From assembly GCF_003121405.1 (NCBI RefSeq), contig NZ_QBUY01000001.1:203448-267447 (forward strand): a DNA stretch of 64,000 bases, written 5' to 3'. The notes beneath the pieces are model-generated. The model saw nothing but the letters and a program-made list of their open reading frames with translations. It ran no database searches and was not told where the DNA came from. Each line of letters begins with the position of its first letter. Within the stretch, counting starts at the first letter, position 1. Shown here piece after piece: positions 45,039 through 53,544 of this stretch. The stretch is from Paraburkholderia sp. C35 (lineage in GTDB: Bacteria; Pseudomonadota; Gammaproteobacteria; Burkholderiales; Burkholderiaceae). The position numbers and the translations under genes are program-made.

Positions 45039-46724
45039 ATGACACGAATCACCATTACTCATCTTTCGGGTTCCAAGGCTAATCAAACCGAGTCTTTCGA
45101 AATGGAACGCTTCGAGGAACTGATACTCGGTCGCGATCCTGCCGCCACCATTGTGTTCGACCCTCAGCGCGACGACCTCGTCAGCCGACAGCACGCGGCA
45201 ATTCGTATCACCAAAGACACCCCACCTAACTATCTGCTCGGCGATAAAGGCAGCAGCAACGGAACCTTCCACAATGGACGGCCCGTTAAAGGCGAAGTGA
45301 CGCTTGCACCCGGCGACACGATCGAACTGGGCGAAGGCGGCCCACGGCTGTCGCTCGACCTCGAGCCGCGACCGCTCCCCGCTGTGCCGCCCACGCGACT
45401 GAACACGAAAGCACTCGACGAGACGCGCATATCCCGGCCATCCGCCGCGACAAGACCGGCAGCCAGTGCCACGGGTGCCGCAAAGACGGCTGGCGACACG
45501 TCCACCGCAAAATCCACTGCCCGCCCCACCGAAAAGCCCGCTGACAACCGCGTCGGCAAGGAAACGGTGATGCGCATGATGGATCAGCAACGCCGCTCGA
45601 CCAGCCGCAAGATCGCAATCGGCGGCGGCATCGCCGTGGTGCTGATCGGCATCATCGTTGGCGCGCTGATTCACTTCGGCGTGCTGTTCGGCAAATCGCC
45701 GAAAGAGATCGTCGCTGAGTTCGGCGATGCAACTGTGGTCGTCGAAGCGCATTACCGGATCATCGACAAGTCCACAGGCCGTCCGATCTATCAACGAACC
45801 TGTGTACTCGACAATTCACCGCTGCCATGCTTTCTGCAATTCGACAACGGACCCGTCATGCGCTGGCTCACTGTCGACGATGACGACCATCGCGGCCTGC
45901 CCATCGAAAGCGCGGGTTCCGGCAGCGGCTTCATCGTGAACGACAGCGGCTTCATTCTGACCAACAAGCACGTTGCGCAGGGCTGGCGCGTGCCGCAATG
46001 GGACAACTTCGGCGTCGAAGCCGGCATCCTCATCAATCTCGTTCAGGGAAAGTTGCAGATCGGCCGCTTCAACCCGATGAACTTCGCAAGCCTGCGCGGA
46101 TGGGATTTCGACAACCCGGTCAAGCTGATTCGCCCGGACTTCCGGGTACCTGGAGGCATGGGGTTCAGCATCGCGTCGGATGCGATGCTCGACGGTCGTA
46201 ACGAAAGCCTCACCGTGCGCTTCCCGAATACGCGCGACAGCATCGACGCGCAGCTCGTCAAGGCATCGGCAGACGCGGACGTTGCGGAGATCAAGATCGC
46301 GTCCTCGCAGAAACTGCCGACGATCAACCTTGCTTCAGTCGGATCGCGGCCATCGGTTGGCGAACGTGTGATTGTGCTCGGCTATCCCGGCATTTCCGAG
46401 CAGAAGGTAGCGATTATCCAGTCAAGCGAAGGTGGCAAGATCAAGGAACGGATGGAAGTAATTCCGCAGCCGACGGTGACGGAGGGCATCATCGCCAACC
46501 TCGGTGACGCGGTGAAAACGGAAAAGAACGTCCAGACCTTCGACACGCTCGGTGACGTGTATCAACTGACGGTCACGGCTACGGGTCACGGCAATAGCGG
46601 TGGCCCGGTGTTCAACAGCGACGGCAAGGTGATCGGTCTGTTCACTTACTCGCGATCGCGCGGAGACGAGCGTGTCACGTTCGCGGTACCGATCCAGTAC
46701 GGGCTTGATCTGCTGCTTCATTAA
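45039..46724 (+). CDS. FHA domain-TM-trypsin-like protease
   Basis: A 561-residue protein. Residues 1-110 form an FHA domain with the phosphothreonine-binding set GR at 31-32, SRQH at 49-52 and SSNGT at 72-76. A Pro/Ala/Thr-rich linker follows, then one TM helix at about 191-217 after RRSTSRK, which places the FHA domain in the cytosol. Residues about 225-561 are a periplasmic trypsin-like/HtrA-type protease without PDZ: H311 in TNKHVAQG, D414 in DADVAEI, S520 in HGNSGGP. Two Cys (255 and 264) may form a disulfide. The ATG at 45039 follows GGAGACCAGG. With the downstream phosphatase and kinase, phosphorylation likely recruits or switches this protease. Confidence 0.92.
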   Translation: MTRITITHLSGSKANQTESFEMERFEELILGRDPAATIVFDPQRDDLVSRQHAAIRITKDTPPNYLLGDKGSSNGTFHNGRPVKGEVTLAPGDTIELGEGGPRLSLDLEPRPLPAVPPTRLNTKALDETRISRPSAATRPAASATGAAKTAGDTSTAKSTARPTEKPADNRVGKETVMRMMDQQRRSTSRKIAIGGGIAVVLIGIIVGALIHFGVLFGKSPKEIVAEFGDATVVVEAHYRIIDKSTGRPIYQRTCVLDNSPLPCFLQFDNGPVMRWLTVDDDDHRGLPIESAGSGSGFIVNDSGFILTNKHVAQGWRVPQWDNFGVEAGILINLVQGKLQIGRFNPMNFASLRGWDFDNPVKLIRPDFRVPGGMGFSIASDAMLDGRNESLTVRFPNTRDSIDAQLVKASADADVAEIKIASSQKLPTINLASVGSRPSVGERVIVLGYPGISEQKVAIIQSSEGGKIKERMEVIPQPTVTEGIIANLGDAVKTEKNVQTFDTLGDVYQLTVTATGHGNSGGPVFNSDGKVIGLFTYSRSRGDERVTFAVPIQYGLDLLLH

Positions 46725-46741
46725 CCGACGACGCACGTGCC

Positions 46742-47584
46742 ATGTGCCCGCCCCGGCCCGCTACCACCGAACCGACACGGCTGGTGGTCAGCTGCGCGAT
46801 GCTGAGTGACGTCGGCTGCGTGCGCGACCACAACGAAGATGCCGTGGGCTGCATGATCCCGCGCAGCGAGGACCCGTTCGCGTTGCGCGGCGCGCTTGCC
46901 GTTATCGCCGATGGCATGGGCGGTCACGCGGCGGGCGAAGTGGCGAGCCAGATCGCGTTACGTACGATCCTGCACGACTACTATCGCGATCCCGCGGCTC
47001 CCGCCGATGCGCTCTACAACGCGCTCGTCGCGGCCAACGCAGCGATCGTCGAGCGCGCTACGCTCGAACCCGACCTCGATGGAATGGGCACGACCTGCAG
47101 CGTAGTCGCGGTGATTGGCGACGTCGCGTATATCGCGAACGTCGGCGACAGTCGGATCTATCTGCTGCGCGAGGAAACGCTCACGCAACTGACTGACGAC
47201 GACTCGCTCGTCGCGGAGATGTTGCGTGACGGCTTGCTGAGCGCCGAGGAAGCCGAACAGCATCCTGACAAGAACGTGATATTGCGCGCGCTCGGCACCC
47301 ACGACTTCACGCCGACCATTCATGCGGACGGGCATCAGCTGCTAGCGGGCGACAGATTGATGCTATGCACCGACGGCATCAGCGACCAGATCGATCACGC
47401 GATGCTCGAATCCGTGGTCGCGCGTCTTGCCCCAATCGACGCATGCAGCGAACTGATCGAACTCGCACGCCGCGCGGGCGGAATCGACAACGCGTCGGTC
47501 GGCATCATCGAACTGCAACCTGCCGCAGCGGGCACGGAGTCCGCGCCGCACTCGACGCGCTCGCGTCGTGCGTACGGTACCTGA
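46742..47584 (+). CDS. PP2C-family Ser/Thr protein phosphatase
   Basis: A 280-residue cytosolic metal-dependent phosphatase with all main PP2C motifs: DVGCVRDHNEDAVG near residue 26, ADGMGGHAAGEVAS near 59, GTTCSVVAVIGDVAYIANVGDSR near 115-138, LCTDGISDQI near 205 and DNASVGIIEL near 250, so both metal-binding Asp groups are present. It starts 17 bases after the FHA-protease stop and ends 20 bases before the kinase. It is the natural antagonist of that kinase. Confidence 0.94.
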   Translation: MCPPRPATTEPTRLVVSCAMLSDVGCVRDHNEDAVGCMIPRSEDPFALRGALAVIADGMGGHAAGEVASQIALRTILHDYYRDPAAPADALYNALVAANAAIVERATLEPDLDGMGTTCSVVAVIGDVAYIANVGDSRIYLLREETLTQLTDDDSLVAEMLRDGLLSAEEAEQHPDKNVILRALGTHDFTPTIHADGHQLLAGDRLMLCTDGISDQIDHAMLESVVARLAPIDACSELIELARRAGGIDNASVGIIELQPAAAGTESAPHSTRSRRAYGT

Positions 47585-47604
47585 TCGACACACTGGACTT
47601 GCCC

Positions 47605-49239
47605 ATGTCACCCAGACAGATAGGCCACTACGAGATTCGCTCACTGCTCGGCCGGGGCGGTATCGGCGAGGTGTACTGGGCATTCGATACCGAACTGGAA
47701 CGCGATGTTGCGCTCAAGACGCTGCGTCCCGAGTTCAGTCTCGACCGTTCGTTCCTCGACCGCTTCCGCACGGAAGCAACCAGCCTCGCCAAGCTCAATC
47801 ATCCCAACATCGCCACGCTGTATTCGCTGTTCAAGGATGGCGACACGATGTGCATGGTGATGGAACTGGTGCGCGGACACACCCTTGAAACTGTATTGCA
47901 GCGCACCGGCCAGTTCAGCGTACAGGACAGTCTCGCGGTTATCGCGCAGGCTGTAGCGGGGCTCCGGTACGCGCACCGCATGGGTGTGATTCATCGCGAC
48001 ATCAAGCCGTCGAATCTGATGCTGACGGATGCCGGCGTGCTAAAGATCATGGACTTTGGTATCGCGCGCATTCAAGGCTCGCAACGCCTGACAAGGCAAG
48101 GTGACGTAGTCGGCACGCTTTCGTACGCGCCACCGGAACAATTGCGTGGTCATGAAGGCGACGGACGCAGCGATCTCTACAGCCTTGCCACCGTTCTCTA
48201 CGAAATGTTGTCGGGCCGACTGCCGTTCAACGCGACGAGCGAATACGAACTGATGCGTGCGCAGGTCGAAACATTGCCGCCTACGCTGGAAGGTCTGTGC
48301 CGCGATCTCGACGCAAACGTCGAAGATGCGCTGATGCGCGCGCTGGCCAAAGCACCCGAAGACCGCTTCGGCACAGTCGAGGAATTCGGCCGCGCACTGG
48401 GCGCGACGGCGCTCACAGCCGACGCGCCCGACATGCTGCGCGACGGCTTGCTGCAATCGATGGACGAAGCGGAACAGGTCGGCACGCGTCTGGCGAACCC
48501 ACGCTACGCGAAGCCTGACGACACATCGAACGAAGACGCGCACGATCCGCCGCAAAGCGCAGCCCGGAACACCGGCGTCGAGACGGACTTCGTGATGGAC
48601 AACGCCACGCGCTTGCAGACCGCTCGCGTGGATGACACATCGCAGGGCAATGGCACATCGTCCATTCAACCCAGGAAATCGCCGACGCTGATGTATGCGG
48701 GCGCAGGCGGCGCAGTCGTAGTCGCAGCCGTCGTGCTGTTCTTCGTGTTCCGGCCGCATCCGGCGCCCGTGTCCGATACGGATTCCAACACCGGCGAGAG
48801 CGCGCAACACATCGTGCTGCATAACACCGCGCCGCCGCCCACACCCGTCAACGTGCCGCCCATCTCGCTGCTTCCGCCTGCCAGCGCACCAGACAGCGGC
48901 GCGGCAGCGCAGCAGCCGGCGCCAGACCTGCCAGGCAATGTCGATCAGGTGCTGGACTCGGGCGCGTTGATCGTCGGCGGCAAGGTCGTCAATCTGTTCG
49001 GCGTTCGCGGCGAAGACGGACGCCCGGCGCAAGCGATGCAGCGCTATCTGAAAGGACAAGGCAACCAGTTGCAGTGCTTTGCAAAGGGCAAGGCATTTCA
49101 GTGCCTGGCGGGCGGCGAGGACGTGGCAGAACACGCATTGCGTAATGGCTGGGTGCGCGCCCGCGAAGGTGCACCCGCGCAATACACGAATGCAGAGCAT
49201 GAGGCCCGCAAGGTACGTGCGGGCGTCTGGGCCATGTAG
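47605..49239 (+). CDS. Ser/Thr kinase-TM protein with nuclease-like periplasmic domain
   Basis: A 544-residue Hanks-type kinase. Residues 8-265 are the catalytic domain: GRGGIGEV near 16, K38 in VALKTL, HRDIKPSN at 130-137, DFG at 150-152, GTLSYAPPEQL near 170. A linker to about 360 is followed by a TM helix at about 363-383, a Pro-rich spacer, and residues about 445-544 resembling a staphylococcal-nuclease/TNase fold (VVNLFGVRGEDGRPAQAM, then AEHALRNGWVRAR and AEHEARKVRAGVWAM). The usual Asp of the DGDT motif is absent (LDSGA), so it is likely a ligand-binding rather than a cutting module. The ATG at 47605 gives MSPRQIGHYEI. Confidence 0.92.
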   Translation: MSPRQIGHYEIRSLLGRGGIGEVYWAFDTELERDVALKTLRPEFSLDRSFLDRFRTEATSLAKLNHPNIATLYSLFKDGDTMCMVMELVRGHTLETVLQRTGQFSVQDSLAVIAQAVAGLRYAHRMGVIHRDIKPSNLMLTDAGVLKIMDFGIARIQGSQRLTRQGDVVGTLSYAPPEQLRGHEGDGRSDLYSLATVLYEMLSGRLPFNATSEYELMRAQVETLPPTLEGLCRDLDANVEDALMRALAKAPEDRFGTVEEFGRALGATALTADAPDMLRDGLLQSMDEAEQVGTRLANPRYAKPDDTSNEDAHDPPQSAARNTGVETDFVMDNATRLQTARVDDTSQGNGTSSIQPRKSPTLMYAGAGGAVVVAAVVLFFVFRPHPAPVSDTDSNTGESAQHIVLHNTAPPPTPVNVPPISLLPPASAPDSGAAAQQPAPDLPGNVDQVLDSGALIVGGKVVNLFGVRGEDGRPAQAMQRYLKGQGNQLQCFAKGKAFQCLAGGEDVAEHALRNGWVRAREGAPAQYTNAEHEARKVRAGVWAM

Positions 49240-49297
49240 TCGAAACATAACCGTATCGGCGATGACTCGAAGCGGCTCGCCGGCAAAGGAGACCTCA

Positions 49298-49783
49298 ATG
49301 AAAACCTGGATTTTGCTGGCAGCATCCAGCATGTTGCTCGGATCGGTGCTCGCTGGTTGTGCGCAGGACGGCAGCGGTGGCATGAGCAAGACATCGCAGG
49401 GCGCACTGATCGGCGGCGCAAGCGGTGGCCTGCTGGGTGGAATCTTCGGTCACAACGGTACGTCAGCCGTGATTGGCGCCGCTGCGGGTGCTTTGCTCGG
49501 CGGAATCATCGGCAAGGAAATGGATGATCGCGACCGTGAAGCACGCCAGGCTGCCTTGCAACAGGCACTGCAAACCTCGCAGAACAATCAGCCACGCCAG
49601 TGGAAAAATACGAAGACGGGTCATTCCGGCACGATCAAGCCGTTGAACGGCTACGCTAAATCGCCCAGCGCACAAACCTGCCGCGACTTCACCGAAACCT
49701 ATCAGCGTGACGGCAAGCAATATGAGCAAACATCGAAAGCATGCCGCAACGCTAATGGCGAATGGCAACTTGCAAGCCAATAG
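49298..49783 (+). CDS. Glycine-zipper lipoprotein, 17-kDa surface antigen type
   Basis: A 161-residue lipoprotein: signal peptide and lipobox LAGC, then a double glycine-zipper region (ALIGGASGGLLGGIFG and AVIGAAAGALLGGIIGKEM, residues about 34-75), then a polar domain with RQWKNTKTGHSGTI and two Cys (CRDF, ACRN) near the C-terminus. This is the Rickettsia 17-kDa antigen/YmgG-like layout found in outer-membrane lipoproteins. The ATG at 49298 follows AAAGGAGA. It is 58 bases after the kinase gene and probably in the same transcript; it may link the periplasmic proteases to the outer membrane. Confidence 0.9.
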   Translation: MKTWILLAASSMLLGSVLAGCAQDGSGGMSKTSQGALIGGASGGLLGGIFGHNGTSAVIGAAAGALLGGIIGKEMDDRDREARQAALQQALQTSQNNQPRQWKNTKTGHSGTIKPLNGYAKSPSAQTCRDFTETYQRDGKQYEQTSKACRNANGEWQLASQ

Positions 49784-50585
49784 TCCAAGGTTGTCGACAG
49801 CTGCGATTAGGCTTCTGCCCGGATGTCGTCAATGGCTCGCCAGCCTGGCGATCGTAGGGTACGGCATGTTCTGCAGTGGCGGCATCAGCCACGCAGGCGA
49901 ACTCAAGCCATTCGATGTACGACGCCTGGAACCCGCAGTCGGCGGTGACATCTCCGGCAGCAAGCCGCCGGGTAAGCAGGCCGCGCGCGCTGGCCTGCTG
50001 CGCAGTGGCACGGCCTTTTTCGTGAGCCGCACCGGCGAGATGCTGACAAGCGCACACGTGGTTCAAGGATGCAAGCGTATCAACGTCTGGCCCGGCGAAG
50101 AGCCTCCCATACAGGCGACCTTGATCGCAGTAGACAAAGACCTGGATGCGGCCCTTCTGTCCACGGATCGCCCGGTTGACATGATCGCCGAGCGGACCGG
50201 CCAATCCGTCGGAACCGGTGCGTCGATCTACACAATCGGTTTCGCTCTCACTGCTTCGTCGCCACGCGTACCTGTCATCACCCGCGGTGACGTCAATGGG
50301 ACTGTGGAAAACAACGGACGCCGACTTCTCGTATTGCGAGCGGCGCTGCATGAAGGTAACAGCGGCGGCCCGGTGGTGGACGCCAAAGGCGTTCTGCGCG
50401 GCATGATCATTGGTCGTTACGCCGACCGGCCCGAGTTGAGTGTGGCGGTTCGCGCGCAAGACCTCGCGCGTTTTCTAGGATCCGATCACGGCGACATGTC
50501 CGCCCTTCCGCCACATCCTCCCGTCGCATTGAAAGTTTCGGCTCGGTTGAAGCAGATAGCGGCGCTTGTCCAGTGCGAAAAGTGA
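49755..50585 (+). CDS. Secreted trypsin-like serine protease
   Basis: About 276 residues from the ATG at 49755, which overlaps the lipoprotein gene by 29 bases; the exact start is uncertain. A hydrophobic stretch (WLASLAIVGYGMFCSGGISHAGE) serves as signal peptide. The protease core has the His in TSAHVVQGC, the Asp in DKDLDAALL and the Ser in HEGNSGGPVV, so the triad is complete, without a PDZ domain. It resembles the protease half of the FHA protein and is the last gene of the group, which suggests two periplasmic proteases working under one kinase/phosphatase pair. Confidence 0.88.
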   Translation: MANGNLQANSPRLSTAAIRLLPGCRQWLASLAIVGYGMFCSGGISHAGELKPFDVRRLEPAVGGDISGSKPPGKQAARAGLLRSGTAFFVSRTGEMLTSAHVVQGCKRINVWPGEEPPIQATLIAVDKDLDAALLSTDRPVDMIAERTGQSVGTGASIYTIGFALTASSPRVPVITRGDVNGTVENNGRRLLVLRAALHEGNSGGPVVDAKGVLRGMIIGRYADRPELSVAVRAQDLARFLGSDHGDMSALPPHPPVALKVSARLKQIAALVQCEK

Positions 50586-50660
50586 AGGTTGTTTGTTATC
50601 TGGATACGGGGTTGTGTATCGAACGACCTTTGACGACATCAACAAGTCGCGTGTCATGAT

Positions 50661-50678
50661 GCTCTCAGTTATGAGAGC
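50661..50678. terminator. Hairpin between convergent genes
   Basis: GCTCTCA-GTTA-TGAGAGC, a perfect 7-bp stem with a 4-base loop, 76 bases after the protease stop and before the end of the RidA gene on the other strand. There is no long T run, so termination is likely but not certain. Confidence 0.5.
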
Positions 50679-50793
50679 CCCGTAACGGTTCCTTGCTACA
50701 GTCGCCTTTATTGATTTCCACTCGCCGTTTGCGTAGCAAAGTCATCCGCCTTGACCGAGCGAAACAACTTGGTCAGAAATCAGTAGACCGCGA

Positions 50794-51192
50794 TTACTTC
50801 GACAGCACGGCAACAGCTTTGATTTCCACGATGTAGCCTGCCGAACCGCCCAACATATGCGCGCCTACCGCGGTCCACGCGGGCAAGGGGTGGACATTAA
50901 GGTATCGGTCTCGCACTTCCATGAAAAGCGTAAGGTCGCGCATGTCCGTATGAAAAGTGGTGACGTCGACGACATCCGCAAGCGTGCCTCCAGCTGCCTC
51001 GAGCACCGCCTTCAAATTTTCGAAAGCCTGCACAATCTGCGCTTCGCGCTCTTCCACCAGTTTCATGTTGGCGTCACGGCCAATCTGGCCTGAGAAGTAG
51101 ACGGTGTCGCCAACTTTGACAGCCGGGGCGTAGCGGATTTTTTCGTACACCGCTTCCATCCCGACAGGAACAATGGCTTTGCGTTCATTCAT
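50794..51192 (-). CDS. RidA family protein
   Basis: A 132-residue RidA/YjgF/UK114-type protein, a family of small trimeric enamine/imine deaminases. Visible are the segment YAPAVKVGDTVYFSGQIG near residue 20, the helix QIVQAFENLKAVLEAAGGTLADVVDVTTF and the ending YIVEIKAVAVL; the usual catalytic Arg region (near 100, PAWTAVGA) is altered, with Arg not evident, so it may not be a canonical deaminase. The ATG at 51192 follows GGAGACG. It begins 31 bases after benD and is probably the last gene of the catA-benABCD transcript. Confidence 0.87.
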   Translation of the reverse strand: MNERKAIVPVGMEAVYEKIRYAPAVKVGDTVYFSGQIGRDANMKLVEEREAQIVQAFENLKAVLEAAGGTLADVVDVTTFHTDMRDLTLFMEVRDRYLNVHPLPAWTAVGAHMLGGSAGYIVEIKAVAVLSK

Positions 51193-51223
51193 TTTCGCGT
51201 CTCCTGATTGTTCTTCATCCGGT

Positions 51224-52000
51224 TTAACCGTTGTCGCCACCAGCAACTGGCAGCACCGCGCCGGTGATGTAACCCGCCTCGTCAGATGCAAGAAAAAGAA
51301 TCGGCGCGATTTGCTCGTCGAGCGTGCCGTAACGCCGGAAGAAGGTCGATTCAGTCACCTGCTTCACCGCTTCGCTCATCCACGCTTTTTCCTGTTCGTT
51401 GTCTCCGGCCTCATTGCGGGGTACGCGTCTTGGCGGAGCCTCGGTGCCGCCCGGTGCCGTCGCAACCACACGAATATTCTGCTCACCGTACTCCATGGCA
51501 AGCGATTGGGTCATCGCGTTGACGCCGCCCTTGGCCGCCGAGTAAGGCACGCGGCGGATACCCCGCGTGGCGTTCGATGAGACGTTGACGATCGTTCCTC
51601 GACCTTGTGCGAGCATGTGCGGCAGCACCGCATGGCACGCATAGAGGGTAGGCATCAGCGAACGGCGAATTTCGGCATCAATCTGCACCGGTTCAAACTC
51701 TGCATACGGCCGCATGCGAATCGCACCGCCCACGCCGTTGACGAGAATGTCGATCCGGCCAAACTTCTGTACAGCGAATGCCATCGTGGAGGCGGCGCCT
51801 GCATAGGTCTCGAGGTCCGCAACGAATCCCGCAGTGTCCGCACCAGTCGCTTCGGCTGCAACCTCGGAGACGAAGCCGGCACGATCGACAAACAGTACCT
51901 TTGCGCCTTCTGCAGCCGCACGGAGCGCGCCGCCACGTCCAATACCCTGCGCGGCCCCAGTGACGACCATCACCTTGCCTTCAAATCTTCGGGCGTTCAT
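51224..52000 (-). CDS. benD: Benzoate diol dehydrogenase BenD
   Basis: A 258-residue SDR that oxidises the cis-diol 1,6-dihydroxycyclohexa-2,4-diene-1-carboxylate with loss of CO2 to catechol, using NAD. It shows TGAAQGIGRG near residue 15, NGVGG in place of NNAG near 87, the Ser in NVSSNATRG near 139 and YSAAKGG near 152. Assignment rests on these and on its place directly after benC (3 bases between). Confidence 0.93.
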   Translation of the reverse strand: MNARRFEGKVMVVTGAAQGIGRGGALRAAAEGAKVLFVDRAGFVSEVAAEATGADTAGFVADLETYAGAASTMAFAVQKFGRIDILVNGVGGAIRMRPYAEFEPVQIDAEIRRSLMPTLYACHAVLPHMLAQGRGTIVNVSSNATRGIRRVPYSAAKGGVNAMTQSLAMEYGEQNIRVVATAPGGTEAPPRRVPRNEAGDNEQEKAWMSEAVKQVTESTFFRRYGTLDEQIAPILFLASDEAGYITGAVLPVAGGDNG

Positions 52001-52003
52001 GAG

Positions 52004-53017
52004 TCACCGTGCCACGTTAGGAGTGAATTTCTCGTAGTGGAAGCTGTTTGGCTTCACGCCGTTGTCGTCGAAATATTTGCGTACCGCGTCGACCATGGGC
52101 GGCGGACCGCACAGGTAGACATCCACATCGCCGTCGTTCAGGCACTCGGGAGGCATGTGTTGCGTCACCCAGCCCTTTCGCGGATGACTGGACTGCTCTT
52201 CGGCGACAACAGTACTGAACGTGAAATTCGGCAGCTTTTCTGCATACGCCTGAACGGCTTCGACCAGCACCAGGTCGAGGTCCCGCGTGACACCGTAGAT
52301 GAGATGCACCTTCTGCTGCGAGTTCGCACGGACCAGCACTTCGAGCATCGACAGGAACGGCGCCAGGCCCGTACCGCCCGCCAGAAACAGTAACGGCCGC
52401 TCGACCGTGCGCAGATAGAACACGCCCATCGGTCCCGTCAGCTCAACCTTGCTTCCCGGCTGCGCGGATTCGAGCCATGTGCTCATTACGCCGCCTGGAA
52501 TCTTCTTGATGAGAAAGCTGATTTTCGATTCGCCAGGCGTAGACGAGAATGAGTAGGAGCGATGCTGGCCACTGCCGGGCACGTCAATGTTGACGTATTG
52601 ACCGGGCAGGAAGACGGGCGAAGCACCGTTCACGTCCAGCTCAAGCACGACGGCTGCGTCGTTGTGCTGTTCGACTTTCGTGACCGTCGCTGCGAACTTG
52701 TTGTGTTCGGTCTTGCATGACGTCGACGAGGCCGGCACTGCGATGACGCAATCGCTTTCGGGCACCATCTGACACGTGAGCACGAGACCGCTTTCTTTTT
52801 CGTCGTCGCTCAGCGCATCTTCGATGTAGTCATCACCCAGATCGTAACTGCCACTTTCCGCGCGACACTTGCAGGTGCCGCACACGCCGTCGGAGCAATC
52901 CATCGGCAAGTTGATTTTGGCCCGGAAGGCGGCATCGAGAACCTTCTCGCCTGCCTTGCATTCGACGAAACGGGTAACGCCGTCTTCGAAGTTCAGTGCA
53001 ATGTTGTAACTGGACAT
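52004..53017 (-). CDS. benC: Benzoate 1,2-dioxygenase electron-transfer component BenC
   Basis: A 337-residue reductase passing electrons from NADH to the BenAB oxygenase. The N-terminal plant-type 2Fe-2S domain has the Cys pattern CSDGVCGTCKC near residue 41 with a later Cys in VLTCQMVP near 80; then an FAD-binding domain with RSYSFSSTPGE near 155 and a NAD domain with FLAGGTGLAPFLSML near 210 and YLCGPPPMVDAV near 310. It is 38 bases after benB. Confidence 0.95.
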   Translation of the reverse strand: MSSYNIALNFEDGVTRFVECKAGEKVLDAAFRAKINLPMDCSDGVCGTCKCRAESGSYDLGDDYIEDALSDDEKESGLVLTCQMVPESDCVIAVPASSTSCKTEHNKFAATVTKVEQHNDAAVVLELDVNGASPVFLPGQYVNIDVPGSGQHRSYSFSSTPGESKISFLIKKIPGGVMSTWLESAQPGSKVELTGPMGVFYLRTVERPLLFLAGGTGLAPFLSMLEVLVRANSQQKVHLIYGVTRDLDLVLVEAVQAYAEKLPNFTFSTVVAEEQSSHPRKGWVTQHMPPECLNDGDVDVYLCGPPPMVDAVRKYFDDNGVKPNSFHYEKFTPNVAR

Positions 53018-53055
53018 GTTGCCTCCTGCTTACTGTCTCATTCCGACCGTTTGCA

Positions 53056-53544
53056 TCAGACGTGGTAGACGTCGAGTACTTGTCGGATATAGTCGTTCTT
53101 CAGTGCAATCTTCTTGCTGGAAATCAGCAAACGGTCGTCGACCTTGCGGAACGTGACGTAGATGGTGCCGAAGAATTGATCGGTAATCTTGTAACGATGA
53201 TTCAGCGTGTTGAAGTTGTATCGAACATCGACTTCATTTGCGCGCTCGCCAAGCACTTCCACATTGGTGACGTTGTGGCTGGTGCGCGGTTCCGGCATCG
53301 ACGCGCCGCTTCGCTCGGTCTTGATGCGGAACACGCGGTCTTCAAGGCCACCGCGGTCCGGGTAATACATAAGCGAGATCTGGCTCTGCGGGTCCTCAGT
53401 GAGCTTGTCGTCGTCATCCCACGCGGGCATCCAGTAGGTCACGTCCTCGGTGTAGCACGCGAGCCACTCGTCCCACTGGCGGTCATCCAGGAAGCGTGCT
53501 TCCTGATAGAGCGCGCTACAGATCTGCTGATAATCGAAGTTCAT
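53056..53544 (-). CDS. benB: Benzoate 1,2-dioxygenase small subunit BenB
   Basis: A 162-residue beta subunit of the ring-hydroxylating oxygenase, with a cone-shaped SnoaL/NTF2-like fold and a structural role in the alpha3beta3 complex. Conserved segments are [23 protein letters not shown] and VTYWMPAW near the N-terminus and [12 protein letters not shown] in the middle. The ATG at 53544 overlaps the benA stop (ATGA), so the subunits are coupled. Confidence 0.95.
   Translation of the reverse strand: MNFDYQQICSALYQEARFLDDRQWDEWLACYTEDVTYWMPAWDDDDKLTEDPQSQISLMYYPDRGGLEDRVFRIKTERSGASMPEPRTSHNVTNVEVLGERANEVDVRYNFNTLNHRYKITDQFFGTIYVTFRKVDDRLLISSKKIALKNDYIRQVLDVYHV

Noticed and set aside
48040..49389. 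449-codon minus-strand frame opposite the kinase gene
   Set aside because: The kinase motifs are complete on the plus strand; the antisense product has no recognisable domain.
45039..50585. T6SS threonine-phosphorylation module (PpkA/PppA/Fha)
   Set aside because: The gene types overlap, but no T6SS structural gene is near, the FHA protein carries a protease, and the only vgrG is more than 35 kb away in an unrelated island.
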